Positions 12,096 through 20,606 are shown, counted from the stretch's first letter. The stretch is DNA of 64,000 nt from Hyphomicrobium zavarzinii ATCC 27496 (GCF_000383415.1 NZ_KB911259.1:62001-126000); one strand, 5' to 3'. The notes: generated by a model from the letters alone, not told the origin. Numbers and translations are program-made.

Positions 12096-12788
12096 ATGGG
12101 ACAGTACAGCCCGGAGCAGACACTCGCCTTTCTCATTGCGGTGGTCGCGGCCATTGCGTTCGCGGCCATAGTTATCCGGCGTCTTACGCCAGCAAAACAG
12201 CCGACAGCCGCCGCCCCACACCAGCCCGCTTTCACCGCCCAAACGCAGCCATCCGCACCGAAACCTGCCGCGCCCGCGCCATCATCGGCACCGGCACCGG
12301 TTGCAGCCCCAGCGCCTCAATCCGTCCAGCCGCCTCGCACCCAGCCCTCTCCGGCACCCGCCGTGTCTTCGCAGGCCGCCTCGCAACCCTCTTACACGCT
12401 CATTGCCGCCGTCGAAGCGGCGAAGGCCGGGCCACGCCCTGCACCGCCCGCAACCGCAGAACAGCAGCGCATCGACTATTCCAGCGAAGCGACGAGCGTT
12501 TCGCCGGGCGCCTCCTATGCAGCCATCGCCGTCGCAACGGCCGCACGCGCGGCGCAAGGGCTCGCGGGTGAGCCGTTCACGCCGTGCGCCGCCGGTAGCG
12601 TCAACGAGAGAAAACCCGAGGCTGCCACGTCCTACGCAGCCATCGCCGCCGCCTCCGCGCACGCACCGCAACCTCAATCCGGCGCGCCGCAGCAGCGCAT
12701 CCGCATCGACTATTCGGACATGCCGGCGGATCTTCCGCCGAACGCCTCGTACACGGCCATCGCCGTTGCGGCAGCACGGGCATCGTGA
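12096..12788 (+). CDS. Membrane-anchored Pro/Ala-rich protein with four SY-x2-IA repeats
   Basis: 230 residues. One N-terminal TM helix (about 9-28) with an RR after it is followed by a Pro/Ala/Gln-rich linker (about 32-97). Four related segments then start at residues 99, 140, 179 and 218: SYTLIAAVEAA, SYAAIAVATAA, SYAAIAAASA and SYTAIAVAAA. Two of them are preceded, exactly 15 residues earlier, by RIDYS. The repeat period is 39-41 residues. The helix followed by a proline linker suggests a protein that holds the repeats away from the inner membrane. The repeats are Ala-rich and amphipathic, so they may be short helices that dock onto a partner (inference). No known family is recognised. Confidence 0.65.
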   Translation: MGQYSPEQTLAFLIAVVAAIAFAAIVIRRLTPAKQPTAAAPHQPAFTAQTQPSAPKPAAPAPSSAPAPVAAPAPQSVQPPRTQPSPAPAVSSQAASQPSYTLIAAVEAAKAGPRPAPPATAEQQRIDYSSEATSVSPGASYAAIAVATAARAAQGLAGEPFTPCAAGSVNERKPEAATSYAAIAAASAHAPQPQSGAPQQRIRIDYSDMPADLPPNASYTAIAVAAARAS

Positions 12789-12815
12789 CCCGCACCCCGG
12801 CGCGGCGGCACCTGC

Positions 12816-13688
12816 CTAGACCTGCGCGCTCTTCTTACCGAGTGCATTGAGCTCGGCGAAATCCGTATCGCCGAGCTTGATGGCGGCCGCCGCGACATTC
12901 TCCTCGAGGTGCTTGACCTTGCTCGTGCCCGGAATGGGCAGCATCACCCGGCTGCGCCGCAGAAGCCACGCGAGCGCGATCTGGCTCGGCGCCGCGCCAT
13001 GCCGCTCGGAAATGCGCGCAAGTGCCGACGACTTGGCGAGCGAGCCGGACGCCAGCGGAAACCACGGAATGAATCCGATCCCCTGCGCCTCGCAATAGTC
13101 GAGCACGTCCTCGCTGCTGCGGTCGGCGAGGTTGTAGAGGTTCTGAACGGTCGCGATCTTCAGCACTTTCTGCGCCGCCGCGATATCCCCGACGCTCACC
13201 TGGCTGAGCCCCACGTGCCGGATCAGCCCCTCCTTCTGCATGTCGCGGATCACCTCGAACTGCTCCTCGCGCGGCACCTTGGGATCGATGCGATGAAGCT
13301 GCCAGAGATCGATACGCTCCACGCCGAGGCGGCGCAGGCTCAGATGAACCTGCTGGCGCAGATACTCGGGGCGCCCCACGGGAATCCATTGACCCGGCGC
13401 GGGGCGCACGAGCCCGCCCTTCGTCGCGACGACGATGCGCGGGTAGGGATGCAGCGCCTCCCGGATCAACCGCTCGCTCACCTCCGGGCCATAGCTGTCC
13501 GCCGTGTCGATGAAATCGACATCGAGCTCGGGAAGCCGTTTTAGAGTGCGCATCGCTTCCGCGGGATCGGCCGGCTCTCCCCACACGCCATCGCCCGTGA
13601 TGCGCATGGCGCCGAAGCCGAGACGGCGCACAGGAAGATCGCCGCCAATCGAGAAGCGGCCGGAAAGGTCCGCGGAAGGTGTGCTCAT
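12816..13688 (-). CDS. Aldo/keto reductase
   Basis: 290 residues of the NADPH-dependent (alpha/beta)8 aldo/keto reductase family. The catalytic tetrad is visible: Asp and Tyr in [13 protein letters not shown], Lys in VVATKGG, His in LWQLHRIDP. The C-terminal cofactor segment [17 protein letters not shown] matches the AKR NADPH site. The sequence is close to the oxidoreductases annotated as pyridoxal 4-dehydrogenase-like or YajO-like; substrate unknown. An in-frame start 10-20 codons upstream is possible but lacks similarity to the family. Confidence 0.9.
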   Translation of the reverse strand: MSTPSADLSGRFSIGGDLPVRRLGFGAMRITGDGVWGEPADPAEAMRTLKRLPELDVDFIDTADSYGPEVSERLIREALHPYPRIVVATKGGLVRPAPGQWIPVGRPEYLRQQVHLSLRRLGVERIDLWQLHRIDPKVPREEQFEVIRDMQKEGLIRHVGLSQVSVGDIAAAQKVLKIATVQNLYNLADRSSEDVLDYCEAQGIGFIPWFPLASGSLAKSSALARISERHGAAPSQIALAWLLRRSRVMLPIPGTSKVKHLEENVAAAAIKLGDTDFAELNALGKKSAQV

Positions 13689-13803
13689 GATGAAAGTGCC
13701 CCATTGCTCATGATGGCGGGCCGGCGGCCCCATGGACGCAACCAAATACGGCGCCACCCCGCCGGCCTGATCTAGGCAGCGCACCGCACCCATACAAGCG
13801 GGA

Positions 13804-13835
13804 CAAAAAAAGGTGCCCGTTGGGAAACGGACACC
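13804..13835 (-). terminator. Rho-independent terminator of the 13866-14138 gene
   Basis: On the minus strand GGTGTCCGTT / AACGGGCACC forms a 10-bp stem with one G-T pair around a 4-base loop, followed by seven or more T. It lies about 30 bases past the stop of the leftward PepSY-like gene. Confidence 0.85.
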
Positions 13836-13865
13836 GAGAGGAAAACGCGAGGGAAGGGAGCGAAG

Positions 13866-14138
13866 TTAGTTGGTCACGGCCTTGGCCGGGGCGGCGGGCC
13901 CTTTGATGTCCACGGCAACGCCGCGCACCTGCCCGTCCTTGGTGGCCGTACCCACCCACTTGCCGCCCTGGTCTTTGGTCAGCTCGGAAACGTTGGTGTA
14001 GCCGAGATGGATCAGATGCTGACGAGCCTGAACCTCGGTGAAGAGGTTGTGCGCCACGGGACCGGAGGTCTCAGCGGCAAGCGCAGGAAAGCTCAGGCCG
14101 GCGGCGAGTGCCGCGGCCAACGAAAGAGTGCGGATCAT
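13866..14138 (-). CDS. Small secreted PepSY-like protein
   Basis: 90 residues with a signal peptide (MIRTLSLAAALAAGLSFPAL, cut AA-E). The mature domain of about 68 residues, QARQHLIHLGYTNVSELTKD then GKWVGTATKDGQVRGVAVD, has the helix plus beta-hairpin layout of PepSY-type periplasmic domains. AGAGGTAATCC precedes the ATG, and a strong terminator follows, making it a likely single-gene transcript or the last gene after pqqA. Function unknown; PepSY domains are linked to inhibition of proteases or binding of metals and cofactors. Confidence 0.65.
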   Translation of the reverse strand: MIRTLSLAAALAAGLSFPALAAETSGPVAHNLFTEVQARQHLIHLGYTNVSELTKDQGGKWVGTATKDGQVRGVAVDIKGPAAPAKAVTN

Positions 14139-14222
14139 TGGATTACCTCTTGGGGACTTTGCGGTTGCGCGAGAAACGGCGCCGGCCAGGGAGACACGGC
14201 CGGTCGCCAGAGAGAGGCTCGC

Positions 14223-14312
14223 TTAGATGATGTCGATGTCTGCGGGCAGGTAGCTCGTGACTTCGAGGCCGACGTTCTGCTCGCGCACTTCGGGAGCGGT
14301 CCAGATCTTCAT
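14223..14312 (-). CDS. pqqA: PqqA, pyrroloquinoline quinone precursor peptide
   Basis: A 29-residue peptide beginning MKIWTAPEVREQNVGLEV and ending SYLPADIDII. It carries the Glu-x3-Tyr core (EVTSY) whose Glu and Tyr side chains are cross-linked by PqqE to form PQQ, and the family's N-terminal M-K-x-W-x-x-P-x-V pattern. AAGGAGA sits 6 bases before the ATG. PQQ is the periplasmic cofactor of methanol and other alcohol dehydrogenases, fitting a methylotroph. No pqqB, C, D or E gene lies nearby, so this is an orphan copy away from the main pqq cluster, either the only pqqA or an extra one. A PepSY-like gene lies 84 bases downstream on the same strand. Confidence 0.88.
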   Translation of the reverse strand: MKIWTAPEVREQNVGLEVTSYLPADIDII

Positions 14313-14448
14313 TGGGTTCTCCTTCATATCCTGGACGGCGGATCGCTTGCGTCGCCGTCACTTCGATGACTGATATGTAGGAAACTTTCCCGCCGAGGAC
14401 CAATCACTCCCATTCACAGGACGGTGCGGGGAAACACGCGGATCGTGA

Positions 14449-14919
14449 TCACGCGTGAGGAACCAGTTTACCGCGCGGCACACTGCGTTGGAGCAGCGCG
14501 TCAAGCGACACCGCGCCCGGCCCTGCCACCGCCAGCCAGCCGAAAAGCGCCATGTACGCCACCTCCTCGAAGCCGAGCAGCGTCTCGAGCGAGTCGATCT
14601 GATCGAGCTTCGCGCTGATGATGGCGACGACCATCACGATCACCAAGGGCGTCGCGGCGAGGCGCGTGAAAAGCCCGAGCAGAAGCAAAAGTCCGCCGAT
14701 GAACTCGACGCCGGAGACGAACGGCGTCATGATCTCCGGATAGGGAATACCCCACTCGGTGAAGTTCTGGATCATCTGCGGAAGATTGTTCAGCTTTGCC
14801 CAACCCGTCCACATGAACACCCAGCCGACGACGAGGCGCGCGAACAGAGGTGGCAACCAGTGGAACACGGACGACAGCCTTTCCGGCATATCGATCAGCC
14901 ATTCGACAATCGTCCGCAT
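14449..14919 (-). CDS. DoxX family membrane protein
   Basis: 156 residues with four TM helices. The DoxX signature is present: LFARLVVGWVFMWTGWAKL near residue 24, EFIGGLLLLLGLFTRLAA near 70, then VMVVAIISAKL. DoxX/YphA-type proteins are inner-membrane proteins linked to quinone or thiosulfate oxidation and redox stress in some species; here the role is unassigned. TGGAGG is 6 bases before the ATG; an ATG ten codons upstream would add MQRKRGLEAP. Confidence 0.8.
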   Translation of the reverse strand: MRTIVEWLIDMPERLSSVFHWLPPLFARLVVGWVFMWTGWAKLNNLPQMIQNFTEWGIPYPEIMTPFVSGVEFIGGLLLLLGLFTRLAATPLVIVMVVAIISAKLDQIDSLETLLGFEEVAYMALFGWLAVAGPGAVSLDALLQRSVPRGKLVPHA

Positions 14920-15145
14920 GGGAGCCTCCAGTCCGCGTTTGCGTTGCATGACAGGCGGTCCGTAGTCCGCCTGTCATGCAGGCATACGGACCGCGAAGCC
15001 GGAAGTTTCAGCCGCCGGACACATTAGGTCTTTGGCGCCACCCTTCACGCACGCCCGCTCCCCGCTGTGGCAAACAATCGCCACGATGCAACCAGAATGC
15101 TCGATTGAGCTTTAACCAGAGAGGGAGCCACTGAGGAGCCCGCTG

Positions 15146-16555
15146 ATGCTGGATCTCGTTCGCTTCGTCGTCACGCTGCAGTCGCTCTACCCATTCTGGA
15201 AGGACGCCTCCCAGATCGAAGCCAAGCGCGAGGAGAGGCTTCGCGCGCTTCTCGCCTATGCGGCCCGGCACTCCCCCTTCTACCGGCGGCGGTTCGCCGG
15301 CCTCGATCTTGCCCGTTGCACGCTGACCGACCTTCCGACGCTGACCAAATCGGAGATGATGGCGCACTACGACGACGTGGTCACCGATCGCCGGATCAAG
15401 AAAGCGGACCTCTCCGCCTTCGTCGACGACCCGCGCAATCTCGGCCGGCTCTATCTCGGCCGCTACGGCGTGAGCCACACCTCGGGAAGCCAGGGCCAAC
15501 CCGCCCTCATCGTGCAGGATCGCGATGCCCTCAACCTGGTGTTCGCGGTCCAGTTCGCCCGCGGCACCAAGCTCAAGCGCCGCTTCCTCCCCCACCTCGG
15601 CCGCATCCTGAACCCGGCCCGCATGGCCGTCCTCACCGTGCAGCCGGGCTTCTATCCAAGCGCCTCGGCGTTCGCCTACTTCCCAAAGTTTCTGACGCCC
15701 GTCTTCAAGGTCCTGCACCTCACCGTCTCCGACCCGATGGCGCGGAACATCCGCAAGCTGGAGCGCTTCCGCCCCGAGTTCATCACCGGATACGCGAGCG
15801 CGCTCGAAGCCTTCGGCCGCGAGGAGGCGGAGGGCCGCATGCGGCTGCGCGAGATCGGATGTCTGCAGCAGATCACCAACGTCGCCGAGCCGCTGTCCAA
15901 CGAGGCGGGCGATTTCCTGGAGCGCGTGTTCGCGGCGCGCGTCACCGACGAATACGCCATGGGCGAGTGCCTCGTTCTCTCATCGGGATGCGTCGCCGGG
16001 CGCGGCTCGCACCTCAATGCGGATCTCGCGATCCTCGAGGTGGTGGACGACCAGGGACAGCCTGTTCCTCCCGGCACGGAGGGAAGCAAAGTGCTGCTCA
16101 CGAACCTCTACAATCGCGTGCAGCCCATCATTCGCTACGAGATCGACGACCGCGTCACGATGAGCGCGTCGCCGTGCCGGTGCGGCAGCCCGCTGCCGCG
16201 TATCGAGAAAGTCAGCGGCCGCACCAAGGATCGTCTCTGGATCGAGACCGGCGGCAAGCGGCGCGAGGTGCCCTACTATGTCTTTCTCTCCGGCCTCCAT
16301 CACGTGCTCGAGCTGGCCGAGCACCAGGTCGTTCAAACCGGCCCGAGAAACTTCGAGATCCGGGCCGTCCCCGTATCCGGCCAGCAGCTCTCGGCCGATC
16401 GCATTCGCCAGGTCGTGATGGAGCAGGTCAAGGCCGAGGGGCTGGAGAACGCCTTCGACCTCAAGATCGAGATCGTGCCGGAGATCGCCCGCGGCCCATC
16501 CGGAAAAATCGCACGGGTAAAGAACGAGTACGCCACCATGGTGCCCGAAGATTGA
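15146..16555 (+). CDS. PaaK-like adenylate-forming enzyme (phenylacetate-CoA ligase family)
   Basis: 469 residues of the AMP-binding superfamily, PaaK branch. RHSPFYRRRF is near residue 36, the phosphate-loop motif SHTSGSQGQPA near 110, NVAEPLSNEAG near 250, EYAMGECLVLSSGC near 272, NLYNRVQPIIRYEIDDR near 322, a CRCGSP cysteine motif near 348, and a C-terminal PSGKIARV segment with the usual catalytic lysine position. Such enzymes activate a carboxylate with ATP and usually pass it to CoA or a carrier. There is no paa catabolic cluster nearby, so the substrate is open. GAGGAGC lies 8 bases before the ATG. Confidence 0.78.
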   Translation: MLDLVRFVVTLQSLYPFWKDASQIEAKREERLRALLAYAARHSPFYRRRFAGLDLARCTLTDLPTLTKSEMMAHYDDVVTDRRIKKADLSAFVDDPRNLGRLYLGRYGVSHTSGSQGQPALIVQDRDALNLVFAVQFARGTKLKRRFLPHLGRILNPARMAVLTVQPGFYPSASAFAYFPKFLTPVFKVLHLTVSDPMARNIRKLERFRPEFITGYASALEAFGREEAEGRMRLREIGCLQQITNVAEPLSNEAGDFLERVFAARVTDEYAMGECLVLSSGCVAGRGSHLNADLAILEVVDDQGQPVPPGTEGSKVLLTNLYNRVQPIIRYEIDDRVTMSASPCRCGSPLPRIEKVSGRTKDRLWIETGGKRREVPYYVFLSGLHHVLELAEHQVVQTGPRNFEIRAVPVSGQQLSADRIRQVVMEQVKAEGLENAFDLKIEIVPEIARGPSGKIARVKNEYATMVPED

Positions 16556-16633
16556 GCCATTACACGGCGATGCAGCCCCGCCCTCGCGGGTGCTGAGATG
16601 CGCCCTCTTCGCCACTCCCGTGGATTGTCGCTT

Positions 16634-16963
16634 ATGTCGGAACTGAGCCCCGCCTACACGCTGCTCCCCATGCTCATGCTCTTCGTCGCAGGCTTCATTG
16701 TCGGCCGCGCGACGGCGCCGTCGCGCGCCGCGCGTCAGAGCCGGGACATCGAGACTTCGCCCGCGCCTGCGAAATCCTCGGCCGATCTTCTGGACGCACT
16801 GCCTGCTGACACGCAGGCCAACGTGCGCCTTCTGCTCGGCAGCGGTCGGAAGATCGAGGCGATCCGCGACGTGCGTCACGCCCTCGGCATCGGCCTCACC
16901 GAGGCAAAAGACCTCGTCGAGCACATTGAAGCCTCGATGAGCCGCGGCGCACGCGCCTCATGA
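16634..16963 (+). CDS. Membrane-tethered protein with ribosomal L7/L12 C-terminal-like domain
   Basis: 109 residues. An N-terminal TM helix (about 7-26, LLPMLMLFVAGFIVGRA) is followed by a polar linker (27-50) and a domain of about 45 residues: VRLLLGSGRKIEAIRDVRHA, then LGIGLTEAKDLVEHIEAS. The GRKIEAIRxVRxxxGIGLTEAKDLVE pattern is that of the bL12 C-terminal domain, which in the ribosome recruits translational GTPases. In this membrane-anchored form the partner is unknown. An ATG 12 codons upstream would extend the N-terminus. It follows the PaaK-like gene by about 80 bases on the same strand. Confidence 0.7.
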   Translation: MSELSPAYTLLPMLMLFVAGFIVGRATAPSRAARQSRDIETSPAPAKSSADLLDALPADTQANVRLLLGSGRKIEAIRDVRHALGIGLTEAKDLVEHIEASMSRGARAS

Positions 16964-17120
16964 CCAGTGCACGGCGAAACCGCGCCCCGCCGGTCGAGAT
17001 CAGCCAACTCCATGGCCAGATGAGTATTTATTCATCTGGGTGCCGTCATTTCGTCATCCTGAATACCGTAAAAAACTCCCACATGCCGGGGGCTCAAAGA
17101 CGACCACCAGGGAGAATGAA

Positions 17121-17387
17121 ATGAAACTGAAAGCTCTTGCCGTCGCGTCGGTTCTGGCAGCGGCAGCCACCTTCGCGCCCCATGCGGCCTCTGCCGCCTC
17201 GTTGCCCGCGCCAGCCGCGCAGCAGTCGCGCATCGCCGATGGCGGCCTGCTTCAAGACGTCGGCCACCGCCGTTGGCATCACGCCAACCGCTGCCGCATC
17301 GTGCGTCATGAGTGCGCCGACCACTTTGGCTGGGGCTCGTGGCGCTTCCGCCGCTGCGTAATGCGTCACGGATGCGCCCGCTGGTAG
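17121..17387 (+). CDS. Small secreted His/Arg/Cys-rich protein
   Basis: 88 residues: signal peptide MKLKALAVASVLAAAATFAP cut near ASA-A, then a basic mature part with HRRWHHANRCRIVRHEC, WRFRRCVMRHGCARW and four cysteines. The many His and Cys suggest metal binding or disulfide bonding in the periplasm (inference). A GGGAG site precedes the ATG and a terminator follows directly. Confidence 0.65.
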   Translation: MKLKALAVASVLAAAATFAPHAASAASLPAPAAQQSRIADGGLLQDVGHRRWHHANRCRIVRHECADHFGWGSWRFRRCVMRHGCARW

Positions 17388-17416
17388 AAGCCCGGCGCGC
17401 AATCGCACTCAAGGAA

Positions 17417-17443
17417 ACAGCCGCGGCACCCCGCGGCTGTTTT
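17417..17443 (+). terminator. Rho-independent terminator after the His/Cys-rich gene
   Basis: A 10-bp perfect stem (ACAGCCGCGG / CCGCGGCTGT) with a CACC loop is followed by TTT. It lies 30 bases past the stop of the rightward gene and 26 bases before the end of the leftward DUF3617 gene. Confidence 0.8.
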
Positions 17444-17468
17444 CATATCCACCTTCTGCCTTACTGAC

Positions 17469-17984
17469 TTACTGCACCATCACCTTGGTGCCATCCGGTC
17501 CCTTCGCCTCGCCGCCCGTCAGATCTCCGCAGCTGGCGCCGAGATACTTGCCATTTTGCGTGATGGTGCGCTTCACGGCCACCGTCTGCCCGTTTTGATC
17601 GCCCGAGGTGGTGCTCTCGATCTTGACCGTGAGCGAAGACTGGAAATCGCCGCCCATTTCTGTGCGGCTCGTCACGTGGCGGCTCGCGAACTGGCAGGAC
17701 ATGTCGACAATCGTCTTGTCGCCCTCTTTCTTGATCTCGTACTTCGAGCACTGCTTGTCGTGCTCGTGGAGACTGGCCTCCACGGTGGCGCGCTCCATGT
17801 CGGCATCGACGCAAAGCTGCATGGTCTGATCCTTGGGGCCCAACCCCTCGTCCATCGTCGTGGTCAGCTCCCACAGACCGGCCTTGCGCTCGGGCAACCG
17901 CACCTCGTCCGCGACCGCCGCCCCACACAGGACGCTCAATCCGCCTGCACTCGCAAACACCAGGCGCACCCAGGCCAACCGCAT
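17469..17984 (-). CDS. DUF3617-type periplasmic protein
   Basis: 171 residues: signal peptide (MRLAWVRLVFASAGGLSVLC, cut near VA-D), then LPERKAGLWELTTTMDEG, a MQLCVDADMERA cysteine, KQCSKYEIKKEGD, VDMSCQFAS and a final GASCGDL. The opening G-x-W-E-x-T-T and spaced cysteines are those of DUF3617, a widespread periplasmic family of unknown role. GGGAGG lies 9 bases before the ATG. It is divergent from the gene at 18198. Confidence 0.8.
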   Translation of the reverse strand: MRLAWVRLVFASAGGLSVLCGAAVADEVRLPERKAGLWELTTTMDEGLGPKDQTMQLCVDADMERATVEASLHEHDKQCSKYEIKKEGDKTIVDMSCQFASRHVTSRTEMGGDFQSSLTVKIESTTSGDQNGQTVAVKRTITQNGKYLGASCGDLTGGEAKGPDGTKVMVQ

Positions 17985-18197
17985 CGTCTCATCCTCCCAA
18001 AACGTTATAGTGTTTCTTTTCGCGGACCATAGCCGCCGGCAGGCGCTGTGCAAGTAAAGAGTTGGAGATTGTCCCTCAAATATCGGAAGAACTGCCAAGT
18101 TACGGGAAGTATCACCCCGCAACAGACGTCCATATTTTCCCGATCCAGCACCGCCTCCCCTGCGTAGAGAAGCGAAGCAGAACAAAGGAGAGGGAAA

Positions 18198-18611
18198 ATG
18201 AGAGCCTCACCAGCCGTCGGCTTGGTCACGGTATGGATCGCGATGGGAGCACCGGCTTTAGCCGGCGCAGAAGTGCAAAAGCCCTCACCCGCCCGGACGC
18301 AACAGAGCCTCACGCCTCGCGAGGCCGGGGCACGCTATGGCCAGGCCCTAGGCGCTGAGCACATCTGCTTCGGATTGCTGCGCACCACGGATGCGGTCGC
18401 GCGCCTCGCCGAAAAATATTCCGGCGCCGACCGCAAAGCATTCAAAGATGAGGCCGACAAGATCTTCAACGCTTGGCGCGACGCCTGCCGCCAGTCGGGC
18501 GGGCCAAACCAGTGCCGTCTCGTGCATGAATGGAATTGCCGTGCGGCCCTGCGCGAGATCGGCCCGGAGGGTAGCGCGCTCGCCGGCCTAGTCGAGCAGA
18601 AAAAACAATGA
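18198..18611 (+). CDS. Secreted hypothetical protein with four cysteines
   Basis: 137 residues with a signal peptide (MRASPAVGLVTVWIAMGAPA, cut LAGA-E). The mature helical domain holds four cysteines (HICFGL, DACRQSG, NQCRLV, WNCRAAL) that are likely paired. A strong AAGGAGAGG site precedes the ATG. No known family is recognised. Confidence 0.65.
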   Translation: MRASPAVGLVTVWIAMGAPALAGAEVQKPSPARTQQSLTPREAGARYGQALGAEHICFGLLRTTDAVARLAEKYSGADRKAFKDEADKIFNAWRDACRQSGGPNQCRLVHEWNCRAALREIGPEGSALAGLVEQKKQ

Positions 18612-18838
18612 AAATCAGATAAATACCCGAAGCTCCCGGAAGCCGGACCTTGCGCGCAGGCGCCGCAGCCCCGATTTCGCCGGGGAAAGCGTTTCGCATC
18701 AGCGCGATCAATCCGTTTGCAACGCATTCCATGTGTTGCAGCGGCGCCATCGTAAAATTTATCAGCGATGATAAGACTGTTTTGACAAGCTAAGCGGACA
18801 CTCCCGCCCCGTGCTGGAGATGCCCAGGGGAGGCCTAC

Positions 18839-19324
18839 GTGTTCACTCGCTTTCGTTTTGCCGCCGTTTCTGCTGCCGCCATCGCAATGGCCGCGACCGT
18901 CGCTCAAGGCCATGCCGCCGACGCGACCTTCTCGGCACTCGATGGCGCCTGGGGCGGCTCGGGCAGTGTGCGCCTGGAGAACGGCAAAACCGAGCGCCTG
19001 AAGTGCAAGGGCTATTACAATGCCAAGGCGGGCAACGCCCTCGGCATGGCCATCAACTGCGGCAACGCCTCGTTCAAGATCAACATGCGCGCCAACCTGA
19101 AGGCCAGCGGCGGCCGCATCAGCGGCACCTGGGAGGAGCGCGAGTTCAACCAGACGGGCAACGTATCCGGCACGCAGACGGCGAGCGGCTTCAATCTGAA
19201 ATTTACCGGCGCGCTTTCGGGCTCCATGTCCGTCTCCATGACCGGCAGCAACCAGACGGTATCCATTTCGACGGGCGGCCCCGGCTTCACGGGCGTCAAC
19301 CTGCAGTTCGCGAAAAACGGCTGA
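18839..19324 (+). CDS. Secreted hypothetical protein, beta-rich
   Basis: 161 residues from a GTG start. Signal peptide (FRFAAVSAAAIAMAATVAQG, cut HAA-D), then a Gly/Ser/Thr/Asn-rich beta-strand pattern: LDGAWGGSGSVRLENGKTER, two cysteines (KCKGYY, INCGNA), KASGGRISGTWEER and SGTQTASGFNLKF. The pattern resembles lipocalin-like or avidin-like exported beta barrels of Rhizobiales, but no family is firmly recognised. GGGGAGG lies 6 bases before the GTG. The gene at 19375 follows in the same direction after 50 bases, so they may share a transcript. Confidence 0.65.
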   Translation: MFTRFRFAAVSAAAIAMAATVAQGHAADATFSALDGAWGGSGSVRLENGKTERLKCKGYYNAKAGNALGMAINCGNASFKINMRANLKASGGRISGTWEEREFNQTGNVSGTQTASGFNLKFTGALSGSMSVSMTGSNQTVSISTGGPGFTGVNLQFAKNG

Positions 19325-19374
19325 GGCCGCGGCGGCGCGACACGCCCGTCACAACGCTTGAGGAGCACGAGATC

Positions 19375-19737
19375 ATGACGCAGAGATCCACCTTCGCCGC
19401 CATCGCGCTGGCCCTCGTCGGCGCGGCACCGGCGGTCCTGGTCTCCACGCTTCCGGCCGAAGCCGGACGCTGGCGTTCGCCGCCCGAGCGTGACGTCGCC
19501 GTGGCGGTCAGCAGATACGGAAACGGCACCGTCACCGGCCCCGTCCGCACCACGCGCACGGGCTACGAAGTTCGTCTGCCCGGCGGCACTTGGGTCGCTT
19601 GCCGCGCAAGCTGCTCGGAGACGCTGCGCGTCGAGACCGTCGATCTCACCGAGAACGACGGGCGCTTGACCGGCTACGGCACCGCGCTCAACGAATGCGG
19701 CATCTTCGGCTGCCTCGAGCTGCGCTATCCGCGCTGA
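19375..19737 (+). CDS. Secreted hypothetical protein
   Basis: 120 residues: signal peptide (MTQRSTFAAIALALVGAAPA, cut near AEA-G) and a mature domain with TGPVRTTRTGYEVRLPGGTW, then WVACRASCSETLRVETVDL and NECGIFGCLELRYPR. The four cysteines fall in two close pairs. GAGGAG lies 9 bases before the ATG. It probably forms a small operon with the beta-rich gene upstream. Function unknown. Confidence 0.68.
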   Translation: MTQRSTFAAIALALVGAAPAVLVSTLPAEAGRWRSPPERDVAVAVSRYGNGTVTGPVRTTRTGYEVRLPGGTWVACRASCSETLRVETVDLTENDGRLTGYGTALNECGIFGCLELRYPR

Positions 19738-19766
19738 GCCGCCGCCTGCCTGACGTTCGCTGATCG

Positions 19767-20423
19767 TCACGTCAGAAACGGATTACTGCGGCGCTCCTCG
19801 CCGATCGTGCTGGTCGGTCCGTGCCCGCAGATGAACGCGAACTCGTCGCCGAGCGGCAGAAGCTTGGTCGTGATCGCGTTGATCAGCGCGGCGTGATCGC
19901 CATACGGAAAATCGGTCCGCCCGATGGAGCCGCGGAAGAGCACGTCTCCCATCAGGATCAGCCGGTGCGGGCGATTGACGAACACGACTGAGCCCGGCGA
20001 ATGGCCGGGGCAATGCAGCACCTCGAACGTATGCCCCGCGATGGTGACGGTCTCACCCTCCTCGAGCCAGCGATCGGGCGTGACGGGATCGGCGGGAATA
20101 CCGTAGGCCGCTCCCTGTTTCGCAAGATTGTCGAGCAGGAAGCGGTCGGCCACGTGCGGCCCCTCGATCTCGACACCGAGCGCCTCGCGAAGCGCCTTCG
20201 CGCCGCCGGCATGATCGATGTGCCCGTGGGTAAGAACGATTTTCTCGATCTTGATGCCGAGCTCGGCGATAGCCTTCTGCACATCGTCCAGATCACCGCC
20301 CGGATCGACCACCGCTCCCACCTTGGTGACGTCGTCCCACAACAGCGTGCAATTCTGCTGGAACGCCGTCACCGGCAGGATCGCCGCTCGAAGCGTCTTT
20401 GTTTCACCGGTGGACTGCGTCAT
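19767..20423 (-). CDS. MBL-fold metallo-hydrolase (glyoxalase II-like)
   Basis: 218 residues with the metallo-beta-lactamase motifs: THGHIDHAGG (HxHxDH) near residue 65, the next metal His in LHCPGHSPGS near 137, the bridging Asp in LMGDVLFRGSIGRTDFP near 160, and the final His in CGHGPTSTIGEE near 202. The LFxGSIGRTDFP pattern places it with glyoxalase-II-like hydrolases (YcbL type), which cleave thioesters such as S-lactoylglutathione. It is a single gene; the substrate is inferred. Confidence 0.88.
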   Translation of the reverse strand: MTQSTGETKTLRAAILPVTAFQQNCTLLWDDVTKVGAVVDPGGDLDDVQKAIAELGIKIEKIVLTHGHIDHAGGAKALREALGVEIEGPHVADRFLLDNLAKQGAAYGIPADPVTPDRWLEEGETVTIAGHTFEVLHCPGHSPGSVVFVNRPHRLILMGDVLFRGSIGRTDFPYGDHAALINAITTKLLPLGDEFAFICGHGPTSTIGEERRSNPFLT

Positions 20424-20606
20424 GTGGAAATAGGCCGCCTTGCGAGTTGGGATCGAACATCCGTAGAACCTTTAGAGCGCTTCCGGAAAAGTGGGAACCG
20501 GTTTTCGGTCGCCTCGTCCGGGGCCGCAATGCAGGGATGCTGACGTGCCAACCGGCAACGTGTAGGGTCCGCCGCATGGTATCTGAGGGGGACACCAGGC
20601 AATCCC

